38,164 nucleotides of DNA from an uncultured Blautia sp. (lineage in GTDB: Bacteria > Bacillota > Clostridia > Lachnospirales > Lachnospiraceae), in NCBI GenBank assembly GCA_937893675.1, contig CALBGI010000038.1, positions 1 through 38,164 on the forward strand, written 5' to 3'. The notes beneath the pieces were generated by a model that was not told the origin of the DNA, made no database searches, and saw nothing but the letters and a program-made list of their open reading frames with translations. Of the stretch, positions 23,140 through 31,380 are shown piece after piece (position 1 is the first letter of the stretch; the number at the start of each line of letters is the position of its first letter). Position numbers and translations under genes: made by a program.

Positions 23140-25011
23140 ATGTTTCAGATTGAGGAAGAACTGAAAAAACTTCCGGCAAAGCCGGGAGTGTATATCATGC
23201 ACGATGAGAAGGATGAGATCATCTATGTGGGAAAGGCCGTGAGCCTGAAAAACCGCGTGCGCCAGTATTTTCAGAGCAGCCGGAACAAGGGTGTGAAAAT
23301 TGAGCAGATGGTGACGCACATTGCGCGGTTTGAATATATCATCACGGATTCCGAGCTCGAAGCCCTGGTACTGGAGTGTAATCTGATCAAGGAACACAGG
23401 CCGAAATACAATACCATGCTGAAAGACGACAAGAGCTATCCTTTTATCAAGGTTACGGTTCATGAGGCTTATCCGAGAGTGCTCTTTGCAAGGCGAATGA
23501 AAAAGGATAAGGCAAAGTATTTCGGACCCTACACCAGCGCCGGGGCGGTGAAGGACGTCATTGAGCTGGTCAGGAAGCTTTACCAGGTGCGTTCCTGCAG
23601 CCGGGTCCTGCCAAGGGACTGCAAAAAAGAACGCCCCTGCCTTTATTATCATATGAAACAGTGCAATGCCCCCTGCCAGGGAAACATTTCCCAGGAGGAG
23701 TACGCAAAAAATATTGATGAGGCGCTGCGCTTTTTAAACGGCGACTTTGGAAAAGTCATAGAGAAGCTGACCGAAAAAATGCAGGCGGCTTCGGAGGAAA
23801 TGCGTTTTGAGGATGCTGCGGCCTGCCGGGATCTGATTCAGAGCATTCGCCGCATCGGGGAGCGTCAGAAGATTACCGGATACGGGCAGGAAGAGAGGGA
23901 TATCATTGCGGTGTCCATGGATGACAGCCAGGATCTGCGGGAGCAGGATGCGGTGGTGCAGGTGTTCTTCGTGCGGGACGGAAAGCTCATCGGCCGGGAT
24001 CATTTTTATCTTCGGGTGGCCCGGGGAGACAAAAAGGAGCAGGTGCTGTCAAGCTTCCTCAAACAGTTTTATGCGGGGACGCCCTTTATCCCAAAGGAGA
24101 TCCTGCTGCAGAAAGAAATTGAGGACGCGGCGCTTATTGAGGAATGGCTCTCCGCCAGAAGAGGACAGCGGGTGCACATCACAGTGCCGAAAAAAGGGAC
24201 AAAAGAGAAGCTGGTAGAGCTGGCGCAGGAGAATGCGCGCCAGGTTCTGGAAAAAGACAGAGAGCGCATCCGCCGGGAAGAAGGGCGTACCATCGGCGCT
24301 GTCCGCGAGGTGGAAGGCTGGCTGGGCCTCTCGGGACTTGTGCGCATGGAGGCTTATGATATTTCAAACATCAGCGGTTTTGAGTCCGTGGGTTCCATGA
24401 TCGTGTACGAACGGGGCAAGCCCAAACGAAGCGATTACCGAAAATTCAGGATCAAGTGGGTGCAGGGACCGAACGATTACGCCAGCATGGAAGAGGTGCT
24501 CACGCGCCGCTTCACCCACGAGAGCAAAACGGAGTATGACAGCTTTTCCAGACTGCCGGATCTGATCCTCATGGATGGAGGCAAGGGACAGGTGCACATT
24601 GCTCTGCGCGTGCTGGAAAGGCTGAATCTTTCCATTCCCGTGTGCGGGATGGTAAAGGACGATCATCACCGTACCAGAGGGCTTTATTACAATGACCAGG
24701 AAATTCCGATAGATACTGCCAGCGAAGGCTTCCGGCTGATCACCAGGATACAGGACGAGGCGCATCGCTTTGCGATTGAATATCATCGTTCCCTCAGAAG
24801 CAAGGAGCAGATCCATTCTGTCCTGGATGATATTCCGGGAATCGGAGATACCCGGCGGAAAGCGCTGCTCCGCAAATTCAAATCTGTGGAAAATATCCGG
24901 GACGCTTCTTTGGAGGAGCTGGCGCAGACGGAGAGCATGAATGCGGGAAGTGCACGGCAGGTGTACGAGTTTTTTCATGGGGAAAACAAGAAAAAACCAA
25001 GTGAATTGTGA
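23140..25011 (+). CDS. uvrC: Excinuclease ABC subunit C
   Basis: The 623-residue nuclease subunit of UvrABC nucleotide-excision repair, making both incisions around a lesion. Domains in order: GIY-YIG nuclease at the N-terminus (KPGVYIMHDEKDEIIYVGKA, residues 14-33), a Cys-rich stretch (RSCSRVLPRDCKKERPCLYYHMKQCNAPC, quoted here only as the region 149-177), the UVR motif that binds UvrB (about 207-240), the RNase H-like second nuclease domain (with LILMDGGKGQ near 475), and the C-terminal helix-hairpin-helix pair (DDIPGIGDTRRKALL near 565). Length is normal. AAGGAG precedes the ATG. Downstream of the ftsH terminator and probably transcribed by read-through. Confidence 0.97.
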   Translation: MFQIEEELKKLPAKPGVYIMHDEKDEIIYVGKAVSLKNRVRQYFQSSRNKGVKIEQMVTHIARFEYIITDSELEALVLECNLIKEHRPKYNTMLKDDKSYPFIKVTVHEAYPRVLFARRMKKDKAKYFGPYTSAGAVKDVIELVRKLYQVRSCSRVLPRDCKKERPCLYYHMKQCNAPCQGNISQEEYAKNIDEALRFLNGDFGKVIEKLTEKMQAASEEMRFEDAAACRDLIQSIRRIGERQKITGYGQEERDIIAVSMDDSQDLREQDAVVQVFFVRDGKLIGRDHFYLRVARGDKKEQVLSSFLKQFYAGTPFIPKEILLQKEIEDAALIEEWLSARRGQRVHITVPKKGTKEKLVELAQENARQVLEKDRERIRREEGRTIGAVREVEGWLGLSGLVRMEAYDISNISGFESVGSMIVYERGKPKRSDYRKFRIKWVQGPNDYASMEEVLTRRFTHESKTEYDSFSRLPDLILMDGGKGQVHIALRVLERLNLSIPVCGMVKDDHHRTRGLYYNDQEIPIDTASEGFRLITRIQDEAHRFAIEYHRSLRSKEQIHSVLDDIPGIGDTRRKALLRKFKSVENIRDASLEELAQTESMNAGSARQVYEFFHGENKKKPSEL

Positions 25012-25034
25012 AGGGAGATATGATATACTATAAG
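25006..25034 (+). promoter_or_regulatory. Possible promoter of hprK
   Basis: TTGTGA (25006-25011) and TATAAG (25029-25034) are 17 bases apart; an overlapping TATACT at 25024 is an alternative -10. The following leader (25035-25138) holds a short GCACT/AGTGC hairpin (25034-25048) but nothing I recognise as a riboswitch. Confidence 0.35.
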
Positions 25035-25138
25035 CACTTAATGAGTGCGGGCAGAAGGAGAAGCACGAATTCAGTGATCACGGTGTTACCCCAAACTGCA
25101 CTTAGTTTAGACAGAACCGAAAAAAAGGAGACAGATAC

Positions 25139-26080
25139 ATGAAAGGTGTACAGTTGACAAAGATGGCGCAGGAGCTGGAGCTGACAAACCTGACGCCGGA
25201 GATTGACTTATCGGAAATCTGGATCAAAACAGCGGAAATCAACCGTCCGGCCCTGCAGCTGACAGGATACCTGGAGCATTTTGCAAACGAGCGGGTACAG
25301 ATCATCGGTTATGTGGAATACACATATCTGATGCAGCTTGCAGACCAGGAGAGAATGTTCAAATTTGAACGTTTTATTTCCAGTCAGATTCCCTGTGTGA
25401 TTTTCAGCACTATGACAAGACCGTCCCAGGATATGATTGAGATGGCAATCAAATATCAGGTTCCTATTTTTGTGACGGACCGGACCACCTCCAGTTTTAT
25501 GGCGGAGATTATCCGCTGGCTGGGCGTGCAGCTTGCCCCCTGTATTTCTATCCACGGCGTGTTGGTGGATGTTTATGGCGAGGGCGTTCTGATTACCGGC
25601 GAGAGCGGGATCGGAAAGAGCGAGGCAGCGTTGGAGCTGATCAAGCGTGGACATCGTCTGGTGAGCGACGATGTGGTGGAACTCCGCAAGGTGAGCGATG
25701 TGACGCTGGTTGGTTCCGCACCGGATATCACCCGGCATTTTATCGAGCTTCGCGGCATCGGCATTATTGATGTAAAAACCCTGTTTGGCGTGGAGAGCGT
25801 GAAAAATACGCAGTCCGTGGATCTTGTCATCAAGTTGGAAGAGTGGGACAAGGATAAAGAATACGACCGTCTGGGACTCCATGAGGAGTATACGGAATAT
25901 CTGGGAAATAAGATCGTATGCCATTCCCTGCCGATCCGTCCGGGGCGTAACCTTGCGATCATCGTAGAGTCGGCGGCAGTCAACCACAGACAGAAGAAAA
26001 TGGGCTATAATGCAGCAGAAGAGCTGTACAAGCGTGTGCAGGCGAATATTGCCAGAAAGCATGGCGAACGTCAGGATTAA
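25139..26080 (+). CDS. hprK: HPr kinase/phosphorylase
   Basis: A 313-residue bifunctional enzyme that phosphorylates HPr on Ser46 and removes that phosphate, controlling carbon catabolite repression in Firmicutes. The N-terminal domain is followed by the catalytic part with His139, Walker A GESGIGKS (154-161) and the signature LRGIGIIDVKTLFG near 203. AAAAAAGGAG before the ATG is a strong ribosome site. A ROK glucokinase follows after 24 bases, linking sugar sensing and glucose phosphorylation. Its presence implies that the glycan operons to the left may be under catabolite control, though I found no convincing cre box in front of them. Confidence 0.97.
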   Translation: MKGVQLTKMAQELELTNLTPEIDLSEIWIKTAEINRPALQLTGYLEHFANERVQIIGYVEYTYLMQLADQERMFKFERFISSQIPCVIFSTMTRPSQDMIEMAIKYQVPIFVTDRTTSSFMAEIIRWLGVQLAPCISIHGVLVDVYGEGVLITGESGIGKSEAALELIKRGHRLVSDDVVELRKVSDVTLVGSAPDITRHFIELRGIGIIDVKTLFGVESVKNTQSVDLVIKLEEWDKDKEYDRLGLHEEYTEYLGNKIVCHSLPIRPGRNLAIIVESAAVNHRQKKMGYNAAEELYKRVQANIARKHGERQD

Positions 26081-26104
26081 AAAGTACGGGAGAGGAGAAA
26101 AAAT

Positions 26105-27049
26105 ATGGGATTATATTGTTTTGGAATTGACGTTGGAGGAACCAGCATTAAGTGCGGTCTGTTTCTGACGGACGGAACCCTGGTGGAAAAATGGGAGATT
26201 CCCACAAGAACGGAGAACAGCGGATGTGAAATCCTTCCGGATGTGGCCAAAACCATCAAAGAGAAGATTGAGGAGAGAAACATCGAAAAATCTCACATTG
26301 ACGGCGTTGGAATCGGCATTCCGGGGCCGGTAAACGAGCACGGTGAGGTTATGTGTGCAGTGAATCTTTACTGGGGCTTCAAGGCGGTTTCCCAGGAGCT
26401 GAGCGAGATGACCGGGCTTCCGGCCATGGCTGGAAATGATGCCAATGTGGCAGCATTGGGAGAAGCCTGGAAGGGCGCGGCTTCCGGTGCGTCCAACGTA
26501 GTCATGGTAACGCTTGGAACCGGTGTGGGCGGCGGAATCATTGTAAATGGAAAAATTGTTTCCGGAACCCATGGCGCCGGAGGAGAGGTGGGACATGCCC
26601 ACATCAATGATGACGAAACAGAAAAGTGCAACTGCGGCAACAAGGGCTGTCTGGAGCAGGTGGCTTCCGCCACAGGGATTGTCCGCATAGCAAAAAAAAT
26701 GCTGGCGGAATATGAGGGAGAGAGTATCCTCAAAAATGCCAGAAAATTAAGTGCGAAGATGGTGCTGGATGCCTTCAAGGAGGGCGATGAGGCTGCTGTG
26801 CAGATTGTGGAATATGTGTGCAAAGAGCTGGGAAGCGCACTGTCTGTCTTTGCGGCAGTGGTAGATCCGGAGACCATTGTTGTGGGCGGCGGCGTTTCCA
26901 AGGCCGGTCAGCCTCTCATTGACTGCATCCGCAAATATTATCAGGAATATGCCTTTGCGGCCTGCAAAACTACGCCGATCGTGCTGGCGAGACTTGGGAA
27001 TGACGCCGGAATTTACGGCGCGGCGCGCATGGTGATCCGGGAGAACTGA
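26105..27049 (+). CDS. glcK: ROK-family glucokinase
   Basis: A 314-residue cytoplasmic sugar kinase that phosphorylates glucose at C6 with ATP. The phosphate loop DVGGT (residues 9-13), the catalytic GNDANVAALGE (Asp112) and the ROK zinc motif CNCGNKGC (Cys175, Cys177, Cys182) are all present. AGAGGAG precedes the ATG. It is co-directional with hprK, 24 bases behind it, and followed by a bidirectional terminator. Other ROK kinases (for example for N-acetylmannosamine) share these motifs, but the pairing with hprK and the length favour glucokinase. Confidence 0.92.
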   Translation: MGLYCFGIDVGGTSIKCGLFLTDGTLVEKWEIPTRTENSGCEILPDVAKTIKEKIEERNIEKSHIDGVGIGIPGPVNEHGEVMCAVNLYWGFKAVSQELSEMTGLPAMAGNDANVAALGEAWKGAASGASNVVMVTLGTGVGGGIIVNGKIVSGTHGAGGEVGHAHINDDETEKCNCGNKGCLEQVASATGIVRIAKKMLAEYEGESILKNARKLSAKMVLDAFKEGDEAAVQIVEYVCKELGSALSVFAAVVDPETIVVGGGVSKAGQPLIDCIRKYYQEYAFAACKTTPIVLARLGNDAGIYGAARMVIREN

Positions 27050-27079
27050 TTCCTTAAAAAACAGAACACAGAGCAATCA

Positions 27080-27108
27080 AAAAGGGACGTTGAAAAAACG
27101 TCCCTTTT
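27080..27108. terminator. Bidirectional terminator between glcK and the PBP gene
   Basis: AAAAGGGACGT / ACGTCCCTTTT, an 11-bp perfect stem with a T run on each strand; it can stop both convergent transcripts. Confidence 0.88.
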
Positions 27109-27118
27109 GTGATGTCTG

Positions 27119-29740
27119 CTATTCATAAATTGTCATGTCGCCCTCCCCATTGGGATCGGTGACTTCACCGCCGGCGTTGGGATCGGTCCACTCCTCACCG
27201 CCGCCAGCGTTAGGGTCGGTGACTTCGCCGCCGGCATTGGGATCGGTCCACTCCTCGCCGCCACCGGCGTTGGGGTCGGTGACTTCACCGCCGGCATTGG
27301 GATCCGGGGTTGGAGTCGGTTCCGTAGGAAGCTCTTCCTGAATTTCATCCTCTTCGTAATATTCTTCGTCATATTCAGGCTCGTAGAAATGCTGGTCACA
27401 GTAATCGGTTGGCATGGAGCCGATATCGAAATATTCTGTGATAACGGAGCAGCCTGCTCTGGGAAGAAGTCCGGTGTCCGCGCAGATGCTGGTTTTTTCA
27501 ATGCCTTCCGGCATGGGGAAGCCGGGATCCTCCAGACCCTCATGAATCCGCGACATAACCTTGCGCCACAGATTCTGGTGGAATTTTCGGGCATCCTCAG
27601 GAAGCTTTTCGTTGTTGTCATAGCCGGACCATACCGCACAGGTATAATAGGGGGTGTAGCCCACAAACCAAAGGTCGTTGTAAGCCTCGGTAGTGCCTGT
27701 TTTTCCGGCAACACTCATATTGCTCAGCTGGCAGGCCGTACCGGTACCCTGGTTGACAACATCTTCCATAGCGCTGGTAAGAAGCCAGGCAGTGGTTTCT
27801 TTGATAACGGAACGCTCAGCAGATGGATTCTCAATGAGCACATTTCCGTCATGGTCAATGATCTTTGTGTAATAAATCGGTTTGATATATTTGCCGCCGT
27901 TGGCAATGGCCGCGTAGGAGGCGCAGAGCTCTACGTTGGTAACACCGTTGGTGATACCGCCAAGAGCGGTGGAAAGATTTGCGTCACTCCACACATTTCC
28001 GGAAGCGTCAATATCGGCCTCGGTGCCATGGGCAAGCGTGGTAAAACCAAAATTGTCGAGATATTTCAGGCCAAGCTCCGGTGTCACATCTTCCAGACAC
28101 TGTACTGCCACGGTATTGACAGAGTTCTGAATGGCTCTGCGGATGGTGGTGGTTCCTCCGTAGGAACGGGAGGAGTTGTTTACCGGCGCACCGTCCGGAT
28201 AGAAGTACGGCTCATCCTCGTAGGTGGTAGCAAGACTCATGCCCATCTCGTTGAGCGCCGGCGCATAGGTGGAAACGAGCTTGAACGTGGAACCTGGCTG
28301 ACGTGTGGTGTCAGTGGCGCGGTTCAGAGTCAGGCTGGCGGTTTTTTTGCCGCGTCCGCCAACAATCGCTTTCACATAGCCGGTATGCTGGTCAATGATA
28401 CTCATGGAGGACTGGGGCTGCGGCGCGAAGCTGCAGCGTTCCGCAACCAAGGTGCTTCCGTCGGCCAGGATGCTTGCCTTGTACTGGTCTACATAGGACT
28501 GTCCCTCTTCCGGAGAATCAAAGAGCAGGTCAAAGTCGGGATCTTCATTCTGGAAGTGAAGGCGCAGCATTTCCTTGCTGTAATTCACTTCATTGCCCTG
28601 GGGATCTTTGACAGTCAGGGCAAAATCAAGCGCATACTGCGTGTATGCGGGGAAATTGTCCGGATTCTGGTATTCCTCGTCCAGAATCGCCTGAATGGTG
28701 GGATCCTGTGTTGTCATGATCTTCAGACCACCGCTGTACAGAAGGTTCCGCGCCTGTGTCTGTGTGTAGCCCTTGATGCTCATGAGATCCTTGATGACCT
28801 GGTCGATCATCTCGTCCTCAAAGTAAGAGTAGACCTTGGTGCGGGATTCTGCGGTAGCCTCCTGCGCTGCCTGGATTCGGGAATAAACATCATCATTCAG
28901 GGCTTCGTCATACTGTGCCTGTGTGATATAGCCCTGGTCCAGCATGTGCTGAAGGACTTCTTTTCTTCGCTTCGCATTGTCCTTGGGGTTCTGGATGGGG
29001 TCAAAGCGCGTGGGGTTCTGGGTGATTCCTGCCAGAGTCGCGCATTCGGAAAGGTTCAGATCCCATACGTCCTTGTTGAAATACTGCCGCGCCGCTGCCT
29101 GCACGCCGTAGGCCCCCGCGCCCAGATTGATCGTATTCAGGTAGTTTTCCAGGATCACGTTCTTGTCATTGATCTTTTCTTCCACCTGAACGGCCAGATA
29201 CTGCTCCTGGAATTTACGGGTAAACCGTTCCAGCCAGGTGGACTCTGTGGTCCAGTTGGTAAATACGTTATTTTTGAGAAGCTGCTGGGTAATGGTGCTG
29301 GCACCCTCGGACAGGCTTCCGGTAGTGAGTACACGGCTGGCAGCACGGAGAATACCTCTCACATCAATACCGTTGTGCTCATAAAAACGTTCATCCTCAA
29401 TAGCCACCACCGCATGCTGCAGATCCAACGGGATCTGGTCAATAGACACCGGGAGACGGTTGGAACTGGGGGCGGTAAGTTTGCGGATCTGGTTGCCCTC
29501 GCCGTCATAGAGGAATGTTGCATAGCCCAGCGGGGAGATATCAATATCATCCACATCCGGGGTGTTGTCAATGACGCCCTTGTAGGAGCCGAAGCCCAGG
29601 CAGATAACGCAGATGCAAAGGGCGATCAGAGATATGAAGGCGGCCCGTATCAGCGAAACATGCGCTTTTTTTCCAAGCATCGAGGTGCGGGAAATCAGGG
29701 CGTTCCGCTTTTTTGCGGTCGATTTTTTTCCGTAATTCAT
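27119..29740 (-). CDS. Class A penicillin-binding protein (transglycosylase/transpeptidase)
   Basis: An 873-residue bifunctional cell-wall synthase. A short basic cytoplasmic start and one transmembrane helix (about 31-52) are followed by the GT51 glycosyltransferase domain (EDERFYEHNG with Glu115, GASTITQQLLKN near 145) and the transpeptidase domain with STFK (active Ser484), an SVN motif and KTGTTE. Both active sites look intact. The C-terminus after about residue 790 is disordered, first Glu-rich, then a 20-residue tandem repeat (814-864). AAAGGAGG precedes the ATG on the minus strand. It is a single-gene unit, convergent with glcK and divergent from a YigZ-family gene. Confidence 0.96.
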   Translation of the reverse strand: MNYGKKSTAKKRNALISRTSMLGKKAHVSLIRAAFISLIALCICVICLGFGSYKGVIDNTPDVDDIDISPLGYATFLYDGEGNQIRKLTAPSSNRLPVSIDQIPLDLQHAVVAIEDERFYEHNGIDVRGILRAASRVLTTGSLSEGASTITQQLLKNNVFTNWTTESTWLERFTRKFQEQYLAVQVEEKINDKNVILENYLNTINLGAGAYGVQAAARQYFNKDVWDLNLSECATLAGITQNPTRFDPIQNPKDNAKRRKEVLQHMLDQGYITQAQYDEALNDDVYSRIQAAQEATAESRTKVYSYFEDEMIDQVIKDLMSIKGYTQTQARNLLYSGGLKIMTTQDPTIQAILDEEYQNPDNFPAYTQYALDFALTVKDPQGNEVNYSKEMLRLHFQNEDPDFDLLFDSPEEGQSYVDQYKASILADGSTLVAERCSFAPQPQSSMSIIDQHTGYVKAIVGGRGKKTASLTLNRATDTTRQPGSTFKLVSTYAPALNEMGMSLATTYEDEPYFYPDGAPVNNSSRSYGGTTTIRRAIQNSVNTVAVQCLEDVTPELGLKYLDNFGFTTLAHGTEADIDASGNVWSDANLSTALGGITNGVTNVELCASYAAIANGGKYIKPIYYTKIIDHDGNVLIENPSAERSVIKETTAWLLTSAMEDVVNQGTGTACQLSNMSVAGKTGTTEAYNDLWFVGYTPYYTCAVWSGYDNNEKLPEDARKFHQNLWRKVMSRIHEGLEDPGFPMPEGIEKTSICADTGLLPRAGCSVITEYFDIGSMPTDYCDQHFYEPEYDEEYYEEDEIQEELPTEPTPTPDPNAGGEVTDPNAGGGEEWTDPNAGGEVTDPNAGGGEEWTDPNAGGEVTDPNGEGDMTIYE
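27149..27301 (-). repeat. 60-bp tandem repeat encoding the PBP tail
   Basis: Two full copies and a partial third of a 60-bp unit encode PNAGGEVTDPNAGGGEEWTD (residues 814-833 and 834-853) and PNAGGEVTDPN (854-864). The unit itself is two related halves. Copies differ by few bases, which suggests recent duplication or slippage. Confidence 0.9.
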
Positions 29741-29810
29741 GATATTCCTCCTTTATAATCCGTTTTATTATAACAAATATAAATAAGTAAATAAACCCCA
29801 AAATAAAAAC

Positions 29811-29839
29811 TTCACATTTTCTTTAGATTCGGGTATCAT
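29811..29839 (+). promoter_or_regulatory. Putative promoter of the YigZ-family gene
   Basis: TTCACA (29811-29816), a 17-base spacer and TATCAT (29834-29839), 56 bases before the start codon. Confidence 0.5.
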
Positions 29840-29895
29840 GATTATGGTAAACGATTTATTTGGAAAAAGAAAGGGTCATAATTGGAGGGAATTTT

Positions 29896-30546
29896 ATGCT
29901 GGAAAGCTATCGGACAGTTTACGCAGGAGGCCAGGGAGAACTTACAGAGAAAAAATCCAGATTTATTGCAACGGTCCGCCCCGTAAAAACGGAGGAGGAG
30001 GCGTTGGCTTTTATAGAAGAAATGCGCAAAAAATATTGGGACGCCAGGCATAACTGCTACGTTTATACTGTGGGAGAGAACCGGGAGAAGACCCGCATGA
30101 GCGATGACGGGGAGCCCTCCGGGACAGCCGGGAAGCCGATGCTGGATGTGGTGCTGGGAGCGGGGCTTTACAATACGGCAGTCGTAGTCACAAGATATTT
30201 TGGAGGGGTGCTTCTGGGAACCGGGGGTCTGGTGCGGGCGTATTCCGGCGCAGTACAGGTAGGGCTTGCGGCAAGCACGGTCATCGAAAAGAAGCACGGT
30301 ATCCTCCTTTCCGTGACAACGGATTACACCGGCATCGGCAAAATCCAGTATATTGCAGGAGAACGGGGAATTCCCATTCTGGACTCCCAGTATACGGACA
30401 AGGTAGTGATGAAGCTTCTGATTCCGGCAGGAGACATCGGCAGTGTGGAAAAAGCGATCACTGAGAGCACCTGCGGAGGAGCAGAGCTTGTGCGGGAAAA
30501 AGAGCTGTATTTTGCAGCTGTGGACGGAGAAATTCTGACGTTTTAA
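29896..30546 (+). CDS. YigZ/IMPACT-family protein
   Basis: A 216-residue protein of the YigZ/YvyE (UPF0029/IMPACT) family, with the conserved DARHNCYVY near residue 45 and DDGEPSGTAGKPML near 66, then a ferredoxin-like C-terminal half. The family is thought to act in translation or RNA-related stress functions, but the bacterial role is not settled. GGAGGG at 29884-29889 selects the ATG at 29896 over an in-frame ATG at 29860. It is transcribed alone between the PBP promoter region and a TetR regulator. No terminator hairpin was found after it. Confidence 0.92.
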   Translation: MLESYRTVYAGGQGELTEKKSRFIATVRPVKTEEEALAFIEEMRKKYWDARHNCYVYTVGENREKTRMSDDGEPSGTAGKPMLDVVLGAGLYNTAVVVTRYFGGVLLGTGGLVRAYSGAVQVGLAASTVIEKKHGILLSVTTDYTGIGKIQYIAGERGIPILDSQYTDKVVMKLLIPAGDIGSVEKAITESTCGGAELVREKELYFAAVDGEILTF

Positions 30547-30563
30547 GCATGTGGAAGATAAAA

Positions 30564-30582
30564 GATACCAAGCGAATGTATC
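30564..30582. promoter_or_regulatory. Possible upstream TetR operator
   Basis: GATAC...GTATC (5-bp arms) encloses CCAAGCGAATGTA (30568-30580), related to the operator half-sites at 30621 and 31331. It abuts the -35 box of the tetR promoter. Confidence 0.4.
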
Positions 30583-30611
30583 TTGACAAAGAACAGAAGG
30601 ATCACTATAAT
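30583..30611 (+). promoter_or_regulatory. Consensus promoter of the TetR regulator
   Basis: Perfect TTGACA (30583-30588) and perfect TATAAT (30606-30611) with a 17-base spacer. Confidence 0.9.
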
Positions 30612-30614
30612 AAA

Positions 30615-30633
30615 TACATACCGAACGTATGTA
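30615..30633. promoter_or_regulatory. TetR operator at the transcription start
   Basis: TACATAC-CGAAC-GTATGTA is a perfect 7+7 inverted repeat placed right after the -10 box, where a bound repressor would block initiation. Autoregulation by the TetR protein encoded next is the obvious reading. Confidence 0.75.
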
Positions 30634-30651
30634 AAAAAGGGAGGATATTCC

Positions 30652-31296
30652 ATGGCGCGCAATAAATATCCGGAGGTAACGGTAGAAAAAATCCTGGACG
30701 TGGCCCGGCAGCTGTTTCTGGAAAAGGGCTATGAAAACACCACGATCCAGGATATTGTAGATCATTTGGATGGTCTGTCCAAAGGGGCCGTGTACCATCA
30801 TTTCAAATCAAAAGAGGAAATTATGGATGCGGTGAGCGACAGGATGTTTACTGCGGATAATCCCTTTGAAAGAGTGCGGGGGAGATGTGATTTGAATGGT
30901 CTGCAGAAGCTTCAGGAAGCGATCCGGCTGAATCAGTCAGATGAAGCCCGGACAAACCTGGCAATACAGTCCATTCCTCTGACAAGAAATCCGCGGCTTC
31001 TGGTGGAAATGATCGAGTCGAACCGCCGTGTTCTGACACCCTATTGTCAGGAATTATTGGAAGAGGGCAACCGCGACGGCTCTCTGCACACAGAGTATGC
31101 AAGGGAAATTGCAGAATTAATACCGCTTCTCACCAGTCTGTGGCTGCTTCCTTCGGTTTTTCCCACAGACAAAGAGGGAATGAAGCGGAAGTTTTGTTTT
31201 CTCGGCGAAATGCTGGAGAAGATGGGCGTTCCCCTTGTGGATGCTTCGATCCAGGCTTTGGTGGCTGAATTCTTTGCAAAAATGCCGGAGGAATAA
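30652..31296 (+). CDS. TetR/AcrR-family transcriptional repressor
   Basis: A 214-residue regulator. The N-terminal helix-turn-helix (about residues 10-56: VEKILDVARQLFLEKGYENT, then IVDHLDGLSKGAVYHHFKSKEEI, described here by these blocks) is typical of the family; the C-terminal helical domain would bind a ligand. GGGAGG before the ATG at 30652 decides the start; the frame is open further upstream but crosses the promoter and operator. It is followed by a terminator and then an MFS transporter with a related operator in front, so it probably represses both itself and the transporter. The inducer is unknown. Confidence 0.93.
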   Translation: MARNKYPEVTVEKILDVARQLFLEKGYENTTIQDIVDHLDGLSKGAVYHHFKSKEEIMDAVSDRMFTADNPFERVRGRCDLNGLQKLQEAIRLNQSDEARTNLAIQSIPLTRNPRLLVEMIESNRRVLTPYCQELLEEGNRDGSLHTEYAREIAELIPLLTSLWLLPSVFPTDKEGMKRKFCFLGEMLEKMGVPLVDASIQALVAEFFAKMPEE

Positions 31297-31320
31297 AAAA
31301 GTGGACTTGTCCACTTTTTT
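31295..31320. terminator. Terminator after the TetR gene
   Basis: AAAAAAGTGGAC-TT-GTCCACTTTTTT, a perfect 12-bp stem beginning at the stop codon, with T runs on both strands. Confidence 0.88.
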
Positions 31321-31330
31321 ATTAGACATA

Positions 31331-31353
31331 TACATTCGTTTGGTTGGTATGTA
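31331..31353. promoter_or_regulatory. Likely TetR operator before the MFS gene
   Basis: TACAT and ATGTA flank a 23-base element. Its left 13 bases are the reverse complement of CCAAACGAATGTA, one mismatch from 30568-30580 and two from 30621-30633; GTATGTA recurs at 31347. A possible -10 (TACATT, 31331) with TTGTCC at 31307 would overlap it. Confidence 0.5.
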
Positions 31354-31380
31354 AGAGATGAAATATCAAAAGGAGGAAAA

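Noticed and set aside
27149..27301. Repeats considered as a CRISPR array
   Set aside because: The units are contiguous 60-bp copies in the PBP reading frame with no spacers and no cas genes nearby.
27389..29758. A 789-codon open frame on the plus strand opposite the penicillin-binding protein gene
   Set aside because: It lies fully antisense to a clearly conserved gene, lacks a ribosome site and its translation shows no family motif; it is a by-product of codon bias.
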